Part shown: positions 39,879 through 52,628 of the stretch, piece after piece | Numbering within the stretch: position 1 is the stretch's first letter | Layout of the letters: each line of letters begins with the position of its first letter | From: Calliopsis andreniformis | Taxonomy: Eukaryota; Arthropoda; Insecta; Hymenoptera; Andrenidae | Assembly (NCBI RefSeq): GCF_051401765.1 | Contig: NC_135064.1 | Coordinates: forward strand, 25,022,001 to 25,086,000 | Length of the DNA stretch: 64,000 bases | Direction of reading: 5' to 3' | The notes under the pieces: generated by a model | Databases searched by the model: none | Told to the model about the DNA's origin: nothing | What the model saw: the letters and a program-made list of their open reading frames with translations, nothing else | Program-made: the position numbers and the translations under genes

Positions 39879-41052
39879 ATTGCTTCTTTTAAAATAAATT
39901 TAAAGTTTCAGGTACTGAATTTAAAATATTCAGAATTGTACATAGAATCCATAGAATCAGCTCTTACATTTTCTCACTTGTACCTCACGCTACATCGTTC
40001 TGAATGAAAAGAAACATTTAAACTGAACCAAGCGATAGAAAAAGCTCGATTCCAATCGTGATTACTCGAACGCTGCCAGTCGAGGATATCTCCTAAAATC
40101 TCGCCGCGACGACGTGCCCGTCGTCCTTCGTCCCGACAGCGCTGCAGCTTAATTAATATAAATACGATGCTAATGATGCAACATAGCGATGAATATCGCT
40201 CGACTGAGTCTGCTATTTTCCTCCTTGCGATCTATTTACTAATGACCGATAATCCTCAGTCGAATCAGGTGGAAGTGGTCTCTCAGTGCGTACACAGGGT
40301 CATAAATCGCCACTACGTGACGTTTCGATTCCGCTTGAACGTTCTCCGCAATAAAACGTAAAACGAGCAGGTTGGAAAAATGCAGTGGGCATCACCGGTA
40401 GTTGAGTCGCGTTCGACGAGCTTCCATCGTTCACTGGAACAGAAAATGCAGTCGTATGCACCGACTGCATCCTGCACGGTGTGTGCACCGTGTACTTATG
40501 TAGTTCTCGCGGATTGTATTGGCTGCTGGGTGCTCGGTTCGTGTGCCGTGCGCGGGTGTTATATTGATCTCCCGTCGAGCAAAAATAATACATTGTCAGT
40601 GGTGTATGCATATTCAACCGGTGTAAATATTCATAAGTTCGGCCGCTGTATTGCCTTCGTGTTTCGTGCACGACTGATGGTAACTCGTTTATGGTGTTGG
40701 TGTCGCTGCTACTCCGACGGCCACGATTATTGTACTAGCGTCGATCGCGGAACAGCGCGTACATAGTAGTTAGCGAGATCATTTCACTCGTCTACGATTT
40801 CGGTGATTAACGTAACCCTTTCGCATATCTCTTGATCACGCGATGGCATCGTCTAATTCTATGGAATTATTTTCATATGAATCATTCACAAGATTTATAA
40901 CTTGCAGAAAAGAAATATCACCATTTGGTCAAATCTTATGACTCAGTGAAGCAATGCCTTCTCAGTTTGCTCAATTCTATATATTTTAAACTTTTTCTGA
41001 ATCGTGGTTTCTCAATGGAAGCGATATTACCCTTAAATGTTCAGAGTCATGT

Positions 41053-41110
41053 GAAGAGGAGGAGGGCGGAGAAAAAAGTAGGGATAAAAAAGAAGAAAGG
41101 GTGAAGAGGG
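41053..41110 (+). repeat. Polypurine tract
   Basis: In this 58-nt stretch of G and A, only four bases are pyrimidines (41067, 41079, 41085, 41102). Such tracts can form triplex DNA; no function is shown here. Confidence 0.7.
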
Positions 41111-44100
41111 CCATAGAGGTGGCCGATATCCGAAAGAGAACAACAAGCCAAAAAAGATTGGGGAACCTTGCTCTAAATGATAGAGAGACCTTCCCACTGA
41201 TAAGACTTTCAATGAGAAAGGTAGATACACCTCTGATCGATGGTACTTCAGCGAAGCTACAACCATCCAGCTTTATCAACGTCAACTTAAACACCAACTC
41301 GGAGCAGCCTCGTTTGAAATAAAACCTATCAATCCGAGTTAGTCCTCAAATCGTCGTCGGTCACGGTCAGAGAGATTTATTACACAGAGTGCAGCGATCG
41401 TTTGGAAAGTACGTCGGAGGGGTGGGCGACGGTGTGCACGTGCAGGCTCGTTAGCCAGCCACGTTCGTCGGTTCGTTGGTGGCAAACGACGTCGCCAGGC
41501 GATCGACTAAATTCGCTATGACGCGGTTCACCCGGTCGCCACCGCGAGGAAAATGCAGTTAAACTCTGATCACCATAGAAAACTGCCACGCCTAGTTTGC
41601 AAGGGTGTGGACCATGCACCAGCAACACGTTTTCCGGTAAACGAGCTAACGCGTTACTCCACGCGGCGCTGTCCACTTTGTCGCCCGCGGTCGCCGCGTT
41701 TGTCCATTAATAAAGCGCCATATATGTATGCATACTCACGTGTGTAACCATGCACACGTGTATGGGTGTACGTAATATGGGTATATTGCAAGGGCGCTGC
41801 TCGAAACCTCGCTCGATCACGAAACGAAAGAAACGGCCCTGCATTATTTCAAGCGGATGTATCGGTATCGGGAAATGCCTGATCTCTCCACCTTTCACCC
41901 CCGTATCCAGGGGAGATTCGTTTCCTTTTTATCTCTAGACAGTGGCGAGTTACCGTCTCAGGGTCGCAAGGTCCAATACGAACCGTAAGACCGTGTCCGA
42001 TAAGCTCTGGTGAACCATTGCCTGGCATTCGAGGAATTCCTGTGGACAAGGGTGCCGAGTCGTGAACCCATCGGTTAACGTGTCAAGTGATACTTTGAAG
42101 ATCTGTGACTTCGATGGAACCGTAGAAGCTGTTTAGAAAATTATATTATCGTTGTCAGTACCTAGATTTTTTGTAAAATAAAGTCTACTTGAAAAACCAC
42201 TTCTTAATTAGGGTAGAAACACTGGTTACCGGCGCAGGCTCGCAAGCGCTGGTACTTTTCATTCTAACTCATTTATTTCTTCTCATTCCTTCTCATTCTG
42301 GCTTCTTGATTCGTCAGCGTAAGGCAGCGTAAAAGGCTCTAAGAAAATTATACAATTTCATACTTAATACACCAGAGAAACTCTGCTAAAACAGTGAATA
42401 CTCTATGTTCCTCTTCCTCTGCACCTTTCAGCCACGGAAAACGAAATGAAAGGTGAAACTTCAGCACTCAGTAAACACCGTGGTCCAGCAGCGACCCAAA
42501 AACGTCGAAAGGGAGAAGAAATAATCGACTGGTAAACGCGCGTGCACGTCCCGTTAACGAGCGGCAAGGCGCGCGGGCTTCGGTCGTTAGCCTCTAACGA
42601 ATTAATTAAATCCGACCAAGCAATTATCGAACTCGTTGATATCCCAACGCGGGAGGGGCGGTTGGGCGACGACGACGGCGCGGGACAGGGATCTCCTGGC
42701 GAAAGGATCGGACAGGGAAGGTGGCTCTCCATCGACGAGGCAAAAATCCAATTTAGCCCGACGAGTGCCGTATGAGCTGGTATATTCGTAGCAGCTCGTG
42801 AATTATACCGAGCATAACGACCGCGTTCGCGCGCCCGCCCGCTCTAAATTACCTCTATCGACAAACGCGATGTTTTTATTCCCCTCGAAAGTCGTTTCGC
42901 CTGCTTCCCTCCACGCTGTGCCCCGCGTTCCACGATATTGGATTGCTAGTATCGATCCAGGCGAAGACGTACGGCTTACGCAACGACTGATACTTTATTT
43001 ATACCGTTGTTTTGCTATTCGTTGCCCCGTCCTGTTCGATTGAAAGATTGCATCTGCACGCGCACGCGAAATGATACATAGAACGGTAAGAAAGCAATCA
43101 GACTGGTCGGTTACTGGCCAGCGAGCTTGCAGACTTCGATCAGGCTTCTTTTGACGAATGTAGAACGGATGCGAAGGAACGTTTCTGTTTCGCGCATTCT
43201 CTTGGAAATTTTATGTCGAAGGGAAGTTTCTGGGCTTCTTTGTTTTCCGTGCTTTTGTTAAATTTATTCTTTGAAAACAGAGAATACAGTTGTATAATAA
43301 ATTAACTGGGAAACATTTTCTGCAGTGACATGAGAAACTTAAAATATTCCCGATGTTCAGCAGACAATTTGTGTAGAATATTTGGAGCGCAAAATTACTT
43401 TTCTGCTTTAAAACGTAGAATACAGAAATGAAGTTTTCTACTATTTGCTTCTGCCGCGTTCATCCATCAAGCAGTTAAAACTTTTTTATTTCCTTAAAAA
43501 AATCAGAAAACAAGCTAACAAATTAGCAAGCTTATTTCGTCTGACCGTGATAGTCGTATGTACAAGATTCCCTGGGCTGATGTGTGTGCTCAATGATTAT
43601 GAACCTTTGCTTAAATATTGTGCTAGAATTAACAAGGGCGTGTCAGGCTCTAACGAACCGGGGAAAGCAAGCGAGCCCAACCAGGACGGGCAGTCCACTT
43701 ACACCCAATAATACACTCGCAAACTTTAAAGGCTACGTGTCGTCATAAGTAATTACGGAAATGTTTACTTAAAACGCGGTTGTTATTGCCACGCGATCGA
43801 AATTACCGTGTATGTATATTCGACACTGTTCGTTCGAGCTGGTAAATTGCACACATTGCAGGTGCATATCATTTTCTGATACAGTAGCCGTGGACAAAAA
43901 TTGAACGCTTCACGCGTTTCTAACGTGAAACTCTGCTACTTCTAGATTTATGGTAAGAATGTTTCTTTCCTACCGAGTAAAAGTAAATTTTGCTACGAGA
44001 AGAGCTCCGAGTTGAAACTTCACACATGTTTGAATATTTGCATTGCCTGTTAAAACTTACCCACGTCATAGAATGTTTATCAACGTTTCGCGCGAAGTTG

Positions 44101-47088
44101 AACGGAAAAATGGGACAAGTAAGAATGTTAGAAATCGCACTTTAAATGAACCCTTCACACGAAGTACATTCTGTACATTCTGGGAAACGTTTGCGTTTCT
44201 TCGCAAGTTTCGAGCACGCTACAAAATCGAAGTCGAAATTGCTAGCTCCGATAGTATCGAATCGATAAAACCAAGTGTTATCAGCGTGGAACGCGGACCA
44301 ACGGAGTCGAAAGTTACAAAGGACTTCTTTCAGAGTCCATAAACTTAATTATTTACAGGAAGCATTACAGTAGCAGCAGCAGCCCATTGCGCGGGAAAAT
44401 TGCGAGGAAAATACTTGGATGCTTTCGCAGCGTTTCGCCGTGTATTTCGTGGACATTAAAGCGCGAAATAAATTATTTCATCTCTTTTCTATTATTACAG
44501 CTCGCTGTTTGTACCTCGTTACGTCGTTTTTAATTGCATTTACATTAATAGTCCCTTCCCGCTGTTTTATCATTAAACGTCAAGAGAGGTCTATTTATTT
44601 TGCGAAGGTTTACAAGCGTGCTTGTTACAACGATTGAAACGCTTGCGATGGGAAATTTACATTCGAATTCTAGGGGGACGATGGCATTTCTGTTGCAGCT
44701 ATAAGTGACACCGCGGGCCAATGACGGCTGTCACATTCGGCATATAATTACAAGTCACGTAGCGCAACAAGACGGCGGGCGGGGATTGTAACGCTGTAAA
44801 ACATGTTTTCGACGGCTGCGTTCACGCGTGCCGTGCGTACGAATTTCTGTCATGAATCCTTAATGCCCACGAACGAGCTCCGCACTCTCATATCCATTGA
44901 GTGACGCGTCTTCGTAAATTACGCGCATAGTAACCACCCTCGAGCGGTGGATAAAACGGCGGGCCCCTTCTTCCACACAAAGAAAATTCTAAATCGGCCA
45001 CCGTCGCGCGTAATTATTGAGTTTTGGGTGCTAACGCATGCAGAAATGGACAGAGCTGTTCACACTTAATCAAGGCTCGCAAGGGATGGCCAAATAGGGG
45101 TTCAAAGAGTCCAAAGGGTGGGTTTCGGGAGACTGAAACGAAAAGCTTTTGTGGGAGCGTGGGACACCACGCGTGACCTTGCCTCTGAAGTGAAAAAGAT
45201 TTTCTGTAGGGGATAGTCTGTTTCGGTCTCATAAATGAAGGAATCGGTTTGATAGAAAACAAGAGTAGGGGCTGATAGAAACTGGTCCAGAGACGCAGCT
45301 GCGTCTCCATGCAATCGAGCGGTTTGAATAACAATAGGTGGCTTTAAATTCTTCAGCAGCCTCGCAGCCAGTGCAATCTGTTTTCCCAACACGTATCCGT
45401 GATTGGTACAAAACCACAGTCGCGTACTTTTGTTGATTTTTTGCGGTTGTTTAACGAGACTGCAAAGGGCACCGAGACCACAGACGAGACCTGTCTTCGG
45501 AAGAAGAAAGCGTTCAGAGCGACACAATGTGGGTACTGACAATTATGAACTCGCCGCCTCTTTGCCGCGCATACCATTTGCATCTGTTGTTACGTTTCCA
45601 GACGCATAACGGTGCTCGTCCCTCTGCCCACCCGCGCAAGGAACAACGTGTTTCTGCTTACACTAATAGCGTTACGGCGAACGAAACGTTAACTCCGTGA
45701 CAGATCAATTTGGAAGTTGTTATTGTTGCTCGTTCGGCTGGCTCTGCCAACCTGAATATTTAATATCGGGTTGGCTGCTAGACAAGCCAATTGTCTGTTA
45801 ACTGCAGCATCCTTTGTGCGCCGTTTTCCGTGTCGAGTGTTTCGAATGATGTAGTGCAATTCGCCCTGGAGCATATAAAGGAATGCCTTTACTTCCGTTC
45901 TCAAAGCAGGCACTCGGTTTTCATTTGATTTCTCCCCCGAAACGAGACGAGCGTTGCGCACTCGAAATATGTAGATTGCATATATTGTTTCTCGCAAACT
46001 GTCCATCCGAGCTTGCACTGCTAACGGCACTTCGCTCTCCTCCTTCCCACGATATTATATTTTTTCCCATCCCTCTCTTGTCGACGAACTTCCCAACTAT
46101 TTATCTTGCCAGTCGATTTTCTTACGAGTCTTGAGTCCATCCAACGCAGACGTCCAGCGGAAACTTTTTTAATAAGTTCGTGGAAAATGAAGTTCTCCGG
46201 CGGCAGAACGACGCACGTCCGAGGTGCAAATTTCATAACCGATTAAACATCTAGTCGGAATTGTCCGGCTCGTGAGAACTGAGCAGACAAAGACTCTGTA
46301 GGAGACAAAAGGGGATGAGATATAGATCGGAGCTGGGTTGAAAAACGGAAAGAGTCTTCGTGGATAAAGCGTTCGTAATTGACTGTGTTGTGAAATGAAA
46401 GGAAGGAAAGAGGAAACTGGCTTGGCAGTCGTGGTGGTGTCAAAGTCTTTTTATATTAAAATCTCTCGAGTTACTGCGGATGAAATATTTCAGCTTCAGT
46501 TTAAACATTCCTTATAAGTCTTTGAGGGAATGAGAAGTCCGTTCAACTTGCCAGTATCACTAGTTTCTTACTGTTATTAAAAATACCAATAAGGGAAAGA
46601 AATATGACATCGCTATTGTACACATTCCTTATCAGAAAAACACTGTTTAAAATATCTACGCTCACATGTGGATCGTATATGCGTTGGCAGACTAGTAACC
46701 AACTTCTCAGATTCTTCATAATCTTCCATTCACACAAAACTGAAGATAATATACCTGAACTGTGTTCTTATCTGTACACATACATATCTAATAATATTAA
46801 CATTTCCTAAAACTCGATGAATGTAATCTGCTACATATTACAATTGGTTTCAAAAAAAAGTCCTGTCAATCCAAAAGGTACTGTGAAGTGTACCTTGGTG
46901 ACCCCTATGCCAGTGAATACCTCAAACGATTCCGCGACTCGAGGCCCGGAAGCCTTCCCGTTAAAAACTCGCGTGAGTAGTTTTCGGCGAACACGAGACG
47001 GGTCAGGAGGAGGAGGGACGACACGCCAGGATAGGTCATTGTCTCTGAAGAGGCTGCACACCGCGGTACACGCGTGTGGCCCCCTATG

Positions 47089-47096
47089 TGACGTCA
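47089..47096. promoter_or_regulatory. Perfect CRE palindrome in a CpG-rich intronic block
   Basis: TGACGTCA, the full cAMP-response element bound by CREB/ATF proteins, lies within the GC- and CpG-rich block at about 46960-47560. An 8-bp palindrome is expected about once per 64 kb by chance, so only the context makes it worth noting. Confidence 0.25.
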
Positions 47097-50000
47097 CTTC
47101 CGCCGCCCTCGGCCTTTGCCTCCTCGAAAACCGGTATGCGCCTCCCCTCTCCCTGCTTCCCTCTCCCTGGGGAGGAGAGCGTGCACTGTTCGCGAGAAAA
47201 TCTCGATGCATCGCGCGGCTCGCGTGGGTGGTGTTTCAGCGCTTCGGGATTAGATTCACGAAGAAGCGCATACCGGTCATGCTCTCCTCACCCTTATCCG
47301 CCGCATTACGAGCACGTAAGTGCCGAGCTCTCGTTTCCTGGAACATGTACCGCCGGCTGAACGCGCTGAAAAGACCGACGATTTATTCCTGTACACGACC
47401 CCTAAGTATATCGAATCGAGCAGCCCGATTATAGCGGTTCTCTTCAAGGGTTCTCCGATCTTTTGCCGCCATGGTGACCTTCGAGGGTTCAAACTGACGT
47501 CGGACGAATCGACCTCTTCCTAGGTTCTTTTTTCTTCTTCTCGCGGAACACTGATCGTTGCAATATGGACGATCCATTAATGTAAACGAAAGCAGAGAGT
47601 AGAGTGTTTCATTAGGGTTAATCGGGCAGGTCGATAAATTACCTCGGGACGACTCTTTCGGACAATTAATGGCGCCGAGCCCGTCGATGCATTACGCGCG
47701 ATTCCGGCGATACCTGCGCGCTGATAAACGGTGCGCTAGCGCAATCAATTCTGTCGTTCCGAGACGCGCCGTGAGTGGCTCCTTTATAATATGCTCTGGA
47801 CACATGTATATGCGAAGTGAAAGGGAATTCTTTTAGACCTTCGATATTTTATTCCACGTCTGGTGTTCGAACGTACCTCCATCTTTTTATTTAGCACAGG
47901 AATGCTAGATCTTATATGCATGTGAGAAGCAGCGGCGCAAGGGATAGCGAATACAAGGGATACCGAAATGATTCATATATTGCTATCATACCCTGCTACA
48001 TTTTAATATTTCATGAAACTTTGTCAAAAACAAGAAGCTCAAGGGATTTCCCTACAAACAGTGGTGGATGGAGGATGTGGTCTAAAGGTTGGCTCCTTTA
48101 CCCTCCTTTGCCACGTTCGAGAAAGCCTCGTGGGATTTCGTACCGTTAAGTTTCGCTTTCTTCGCCGCGCATATCGCTGAGCTGTTTCTACGCCCACGGT
48201 CCAGTCGCTCGAAAGAAAAGCCAGACCTTTCTTCGACGGTTTTTGCCCTTCCTCGGTGCATTCGATTTGACCAAGCGTGAATTACGTATAAACCAGACGA
48301 AAAAGGGACACGGGATTCTGGATTTCTCGAGGCGAGCGACGAGAACACGAGCACTCGCCAGGCGCGTGGGTATTGTAAAAGAGGATGGATGCACGAGTGT
48401 CTGCATCGGGAATCGGGCACGTGGAAATGCATGGTCCGATGAAAATTACACGCTCGGCTGGCTTCGGGCCGGCAACGGTATCCTGTGCCCTTCATTGCTT
48501 ATCACTTCGGTTCGATAACCGATGAACCGTGGAAAAATCTTTCTCTTTAACGCGGGATCGTTAGTTTTCGGTTCGTGTGGCTTTCGTGCACCTGTCAGTG
48601 TTCGATAGGTCGTGGAAAAAGTTCGATAGTCGAAACAGAGTTAATTGGGATTCTGAGCCACTTTTTACTCTCTTGACAGTTATAATATAACAGAGAGAAA
48701 GTATTAATATGGGTTCAATTTTGATAATTTTCTATTTCTCGACGTTTTGAGGCTTCTAGGTCTGGAAACTAGTAGCCTTTTAGTTTAAAATACATTCATT
48801 ATTTCTGCGTCAGTGCTAATTATGGTTAGACTTGTGGCATAATTTATTGGAAACACATATTCAATAATGTATTCGATAGAAAATGAACGGACACGACATT
48901 CAGGAGATCAGATCACTTAGAACTCACGTGTATTGGTTCCTCTCGAAACCATTTTCGTTGTATTACGTAAGCTGAGACCAATACACTTACTGATAATCGA
49001 AGGTAGAAACCATTTGCACTGTTATCAAACAGTCAAGGTACCAGTTGCATCACGATCTAGTAACCACTTATTTAAATCTCTTCTCAGAAGGGGTTTCTTC
49101 GAAACAATTCTTATCGTATCTCCGAGCAATCCTATTTGTGAGGTTGGGCGAGCACTTTCTTTAATCTTCCTCCAACGCGAGCAAGACCAATTTGTAGACA
49201 TTTGATTTTCTACTTCCGTTATTAGATAGTGCGATATTGAAAGCCTTTACAACTAGCCGTGCATTAGCGCGTCTATCGAAACCTGTACCTCTATTTAAAG
49301 AAATAAGATTTCATTCGGTTCTTATCTCGTTTTATTTTTAACAACGTAGTAAAATTTCATAATCCGTATATTGGCTTCGTGTCGGCGTATCCTGGAGGAT
49401 CGAAAAATAAATTCTCAAGTATTCGAAAAAACTATAGAATCAATTCTATAATAATAAAAACAACTTTAGAGCCAATTACACAATGGTACGCTCAGCCTTA
49501 TTCAAGAACTAAAAAATTCTCCATTGAAACTAATTCAAATACCAAACATGGCGATCGTAAAATCAAGGATACTATTCCAATTCATTCTCAGTATCAAGTC
49601 TCTCGGTTTACGTTCCAATCAAACCCCGATTCCCGGCGTCATAATGATAAACACCAGAGTATTTCCGTGCAAAACGAATTCCAGAGATCGCTTGAAACCG
49701 CGGAACCGAAGTCCAGTTTTAATACCCCTGAATCGCTTCTAACTCCACTCTCGCTTCCCAACGTAATCGTCGCAAATATTAAGACACTCCTTCCGCCTGG
49801 CCATTACGCGCCATTAATATGTCCATAATTAAGCCATAAAGTTTTATGCAAGTTGTTCGAGGGTTAACCGAACGAGGGATCGATCGGTCGAAATCGAGCG
49901 TAGAAATGCGAAATTTCAGAGTTGCGGGCTGACGAAATAGCGCGTTCCAGGGGATAAACGATCACCCACAGATAACCCAGGGATGAAGCGATCGATGATG

Positions 50001-52570
50001 TCTCATCGTTTGGTCGAGGGGACGGGGACTTTGTCGAGCACGCTTTACGAGGCCTTCCCTCCTACTTGAACAAATGGTATACATCTAACGATTAGTCGGC
50101 AAAACGATTAACCTAAATTCGCTGCGGGCGCACCTGCACGCGTTGCACGGTTAAGCCGGTCTTTTGTGGTGCAGCGATACACGATGTCTTCCAGGGCACT
50201 GAGGGTACGTGGCTAGGCGTGTTCATTTGTTAACATTCGCCGGCTTTAGTTTGCCGAGGGTACACAGGAAGAAGAGAAAATTTGGTTACTCGGCGAACTC
50301 GTGGCTGCGCTACTGCATCCTCGGTTGGGCTAAGCTGCTCTTATTCCGTCTTATTATCAATTCGGGAATTAATCTCGCGGAATATTGCTCTGTGCAGGAA
50401 TTTCGAAATTCGAGGACTCTGCCATCCTGTACTAGGAGAACTCTCGAGTTTATTGTTCGATCGTTATCATGGAATTAGTGTTACTTCCGAAGAGGAACTG
50501 TGCAAATGTTTATCCTTGTCCGCGCGGTGCGCTGCAGGGAAAAGTAATTTATCTATTTTATTGTTTTAAATGGCAATAGAAAAATAGTTATGGATAGAGA
50601 TTCATCATCTCTATTGTATTGAATCGAATTTTGCAAAAATTTATTGTACGCGTAATTCTTGCTGTGTTTTGTGCCAATATCGCTCGTCCCGAGCGACGCG
50701 CAAATATTACCCCATTGGCTTTATATTTGCTTATCACAGGCTAGCTATGAAAGATGTATCCAATACGTATGCTCTTTTCCACTTTTAATCCTAACTCGAC
50801 CGGTATTTATATTCCTTGTATATCGTGTATCGTAAATCGATTTACAACGTTGACCTGTGCAATATTGCCAGCGAAGCGTTCTGCGTAGTAAACTTCTGAA
50901 TGTCAGAAATCTAGTTAATTTGTACAGGAACTATTCACTTTGTTACCGATCGTGAAAATTGCAATCTCGAATAGAAAGCTATTTCGAAATACCGTTCACC
51001 AAAGTATTTTAGAAATCCTCTATTATACACGCGTGAATAGTTAAGGTATCGCGGCATGGTAGAAGTATCAACTTTTAACGCAAAAATGACCAGTATGGAG
51101 TGTCCCAATGTTCCCAATTGTCCATGTGCTACGAATTAACGCATCAGTAGTTACGGGTGTCAAACTGTGTATCAGATCTGTGCAGTAACCTTTAGTTCCG
51201 ATAAAACTGTTTTCAACTTTGCTCACAGATATCAAAATGGACAATTTTCCATTTCATTTCCCTTTGTCAAAGAACGAACATACTGAAATCAAGGAAAATA
51301 CACACCCCTGCAAGTAAGACTGCTATTCGCGTATGGGTGACGAGGTAGGGAAAGTGTCAACTAGCAAGTTTCCATAAAAAGCCCCCTTAAGCTGACAATA
51401 AAGCCTGATTACGACTGTCGCGTCGTAAGCAGACAATGTACCCTCGCTGTGGAAGTTTCGGGGCTGTTCGCTATTCTGCTCGAATGTCCCTTAAAAGGCT
51501 CGAAAAACGTCGACTCACAGTTTATTCGAGGCGCGGCAGCTTCCTTGGCTCGCATTTGCGATGCTGAACTTCCCTTTAACTATCGCCGTTTCAAGCTTTT
51601 ATGCTCTGTGCCGCGGCATTAGGTCACGCGACTCCCGAGTTCTTTTGTCGTTTGGATGCGTCCATGGTTGTTCGAGAGTCACGAGACACTTGGACGACCG
51701 TCAGGGTAATTTAGAGAAGCCCTGATTATTCGGTGGAACGTCTGGCCGACGTTCGATTATTCCTGGGCTGATAGTTGACTGATCTGTGCTCTAGGAGCGA
51801 CGTCACGTACGGGGCTGAGCGAGGCGAAGCTAATGCTCGCGATAAAACCACGTGTCGAGTGGTGCACGCTTCCGACTTACGGAGCCTCGAAAAATACGTG
51901 ATGCATGCCGACGATCAGTCGGGTGATGGATGGCGTTCCGCCGTAACCGTACGTCAGCCTCTCCTTTGCAGAAAGTTCCTCTTCGTGCGCTGTTCCCCTC
52001 GACTTTCTGCAAAACTGTTTCGTCGGGAGTGATATTTCCTTGATCCTTTCGCGGATCGCGTGAAATCCTGAGTAGAAGTAAGTCGCTAGCTTCCTTGAGT
52101 GAACGTCACAGAGGGATTGAAAATCTTCTGAATTGTATATCGCTGCGGTATCGTAGAGTTGATGGGCTAAGTCGACGCTGGCGAACTTAAGAAACACGAA
52201 TCATGCCTGAAGTTTTGTGTTCAGAGACAAGGAATATTTGAAGGGTCGAACCTACAGTTTATCTTATGGCAGGCAATGGCTCTCATGAAATTACATTCAG
52301 CAAGTGGCAAACCACATGTCGAAAGATTCACTCGGTCGCCATGTCGCAATTCGCTCGATGGCAAAACGCAAGTTCGACAGAGGCGATAATACGATGATGC
52401 ACGGTCGACCTGTAGCCCTACCTACGACGCGCCTAACACCTAAAATATGGCGTAGGTAAGCGCGAGGCTGGTCCAACCCACATCCGCGCGACTTGCGGAA
52501 GTCGGTGCTTCCAACTGCAACCGGCGGCAGGAAAGAAGCCTACAGTCGCTGGTGGAAGTGGAGGAGGCCT

Positions 52571-52592
52571 CGTGCACGCACACGCGCGCACG
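52571..52592. repeat. Alternating purine-pyrimidine tract (Z-DNA type)
   Basis: Twenty-two bases alternate pyrimidine and purine without a break, made only of CG, TG and CA steps. This is the composition that most readily adopts left-handed DNA. Confidence 0.75.
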
Positions 52593-52594
52593 GT

Positions 52595-52628
52595 GGAAGG
52601 AAGAAGAAGAAGAAGACGAAGAAGAAGG
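52595..52628 (+). repeat. GAA/AAG microsatellite
   Basis: Five AAG units (52601-52615), one interrupted unit, then further AAG units to 52627 form a purine-only run broken by a single C at 52617. It lies directly after the alternating tract. Confidence 0.85.

Noticed and set aside
46817..47434. 205-codon plus-strand frame
   Set aside because: It is open on both strands in a CpG-rich block, with no domain and no supporting splice context.
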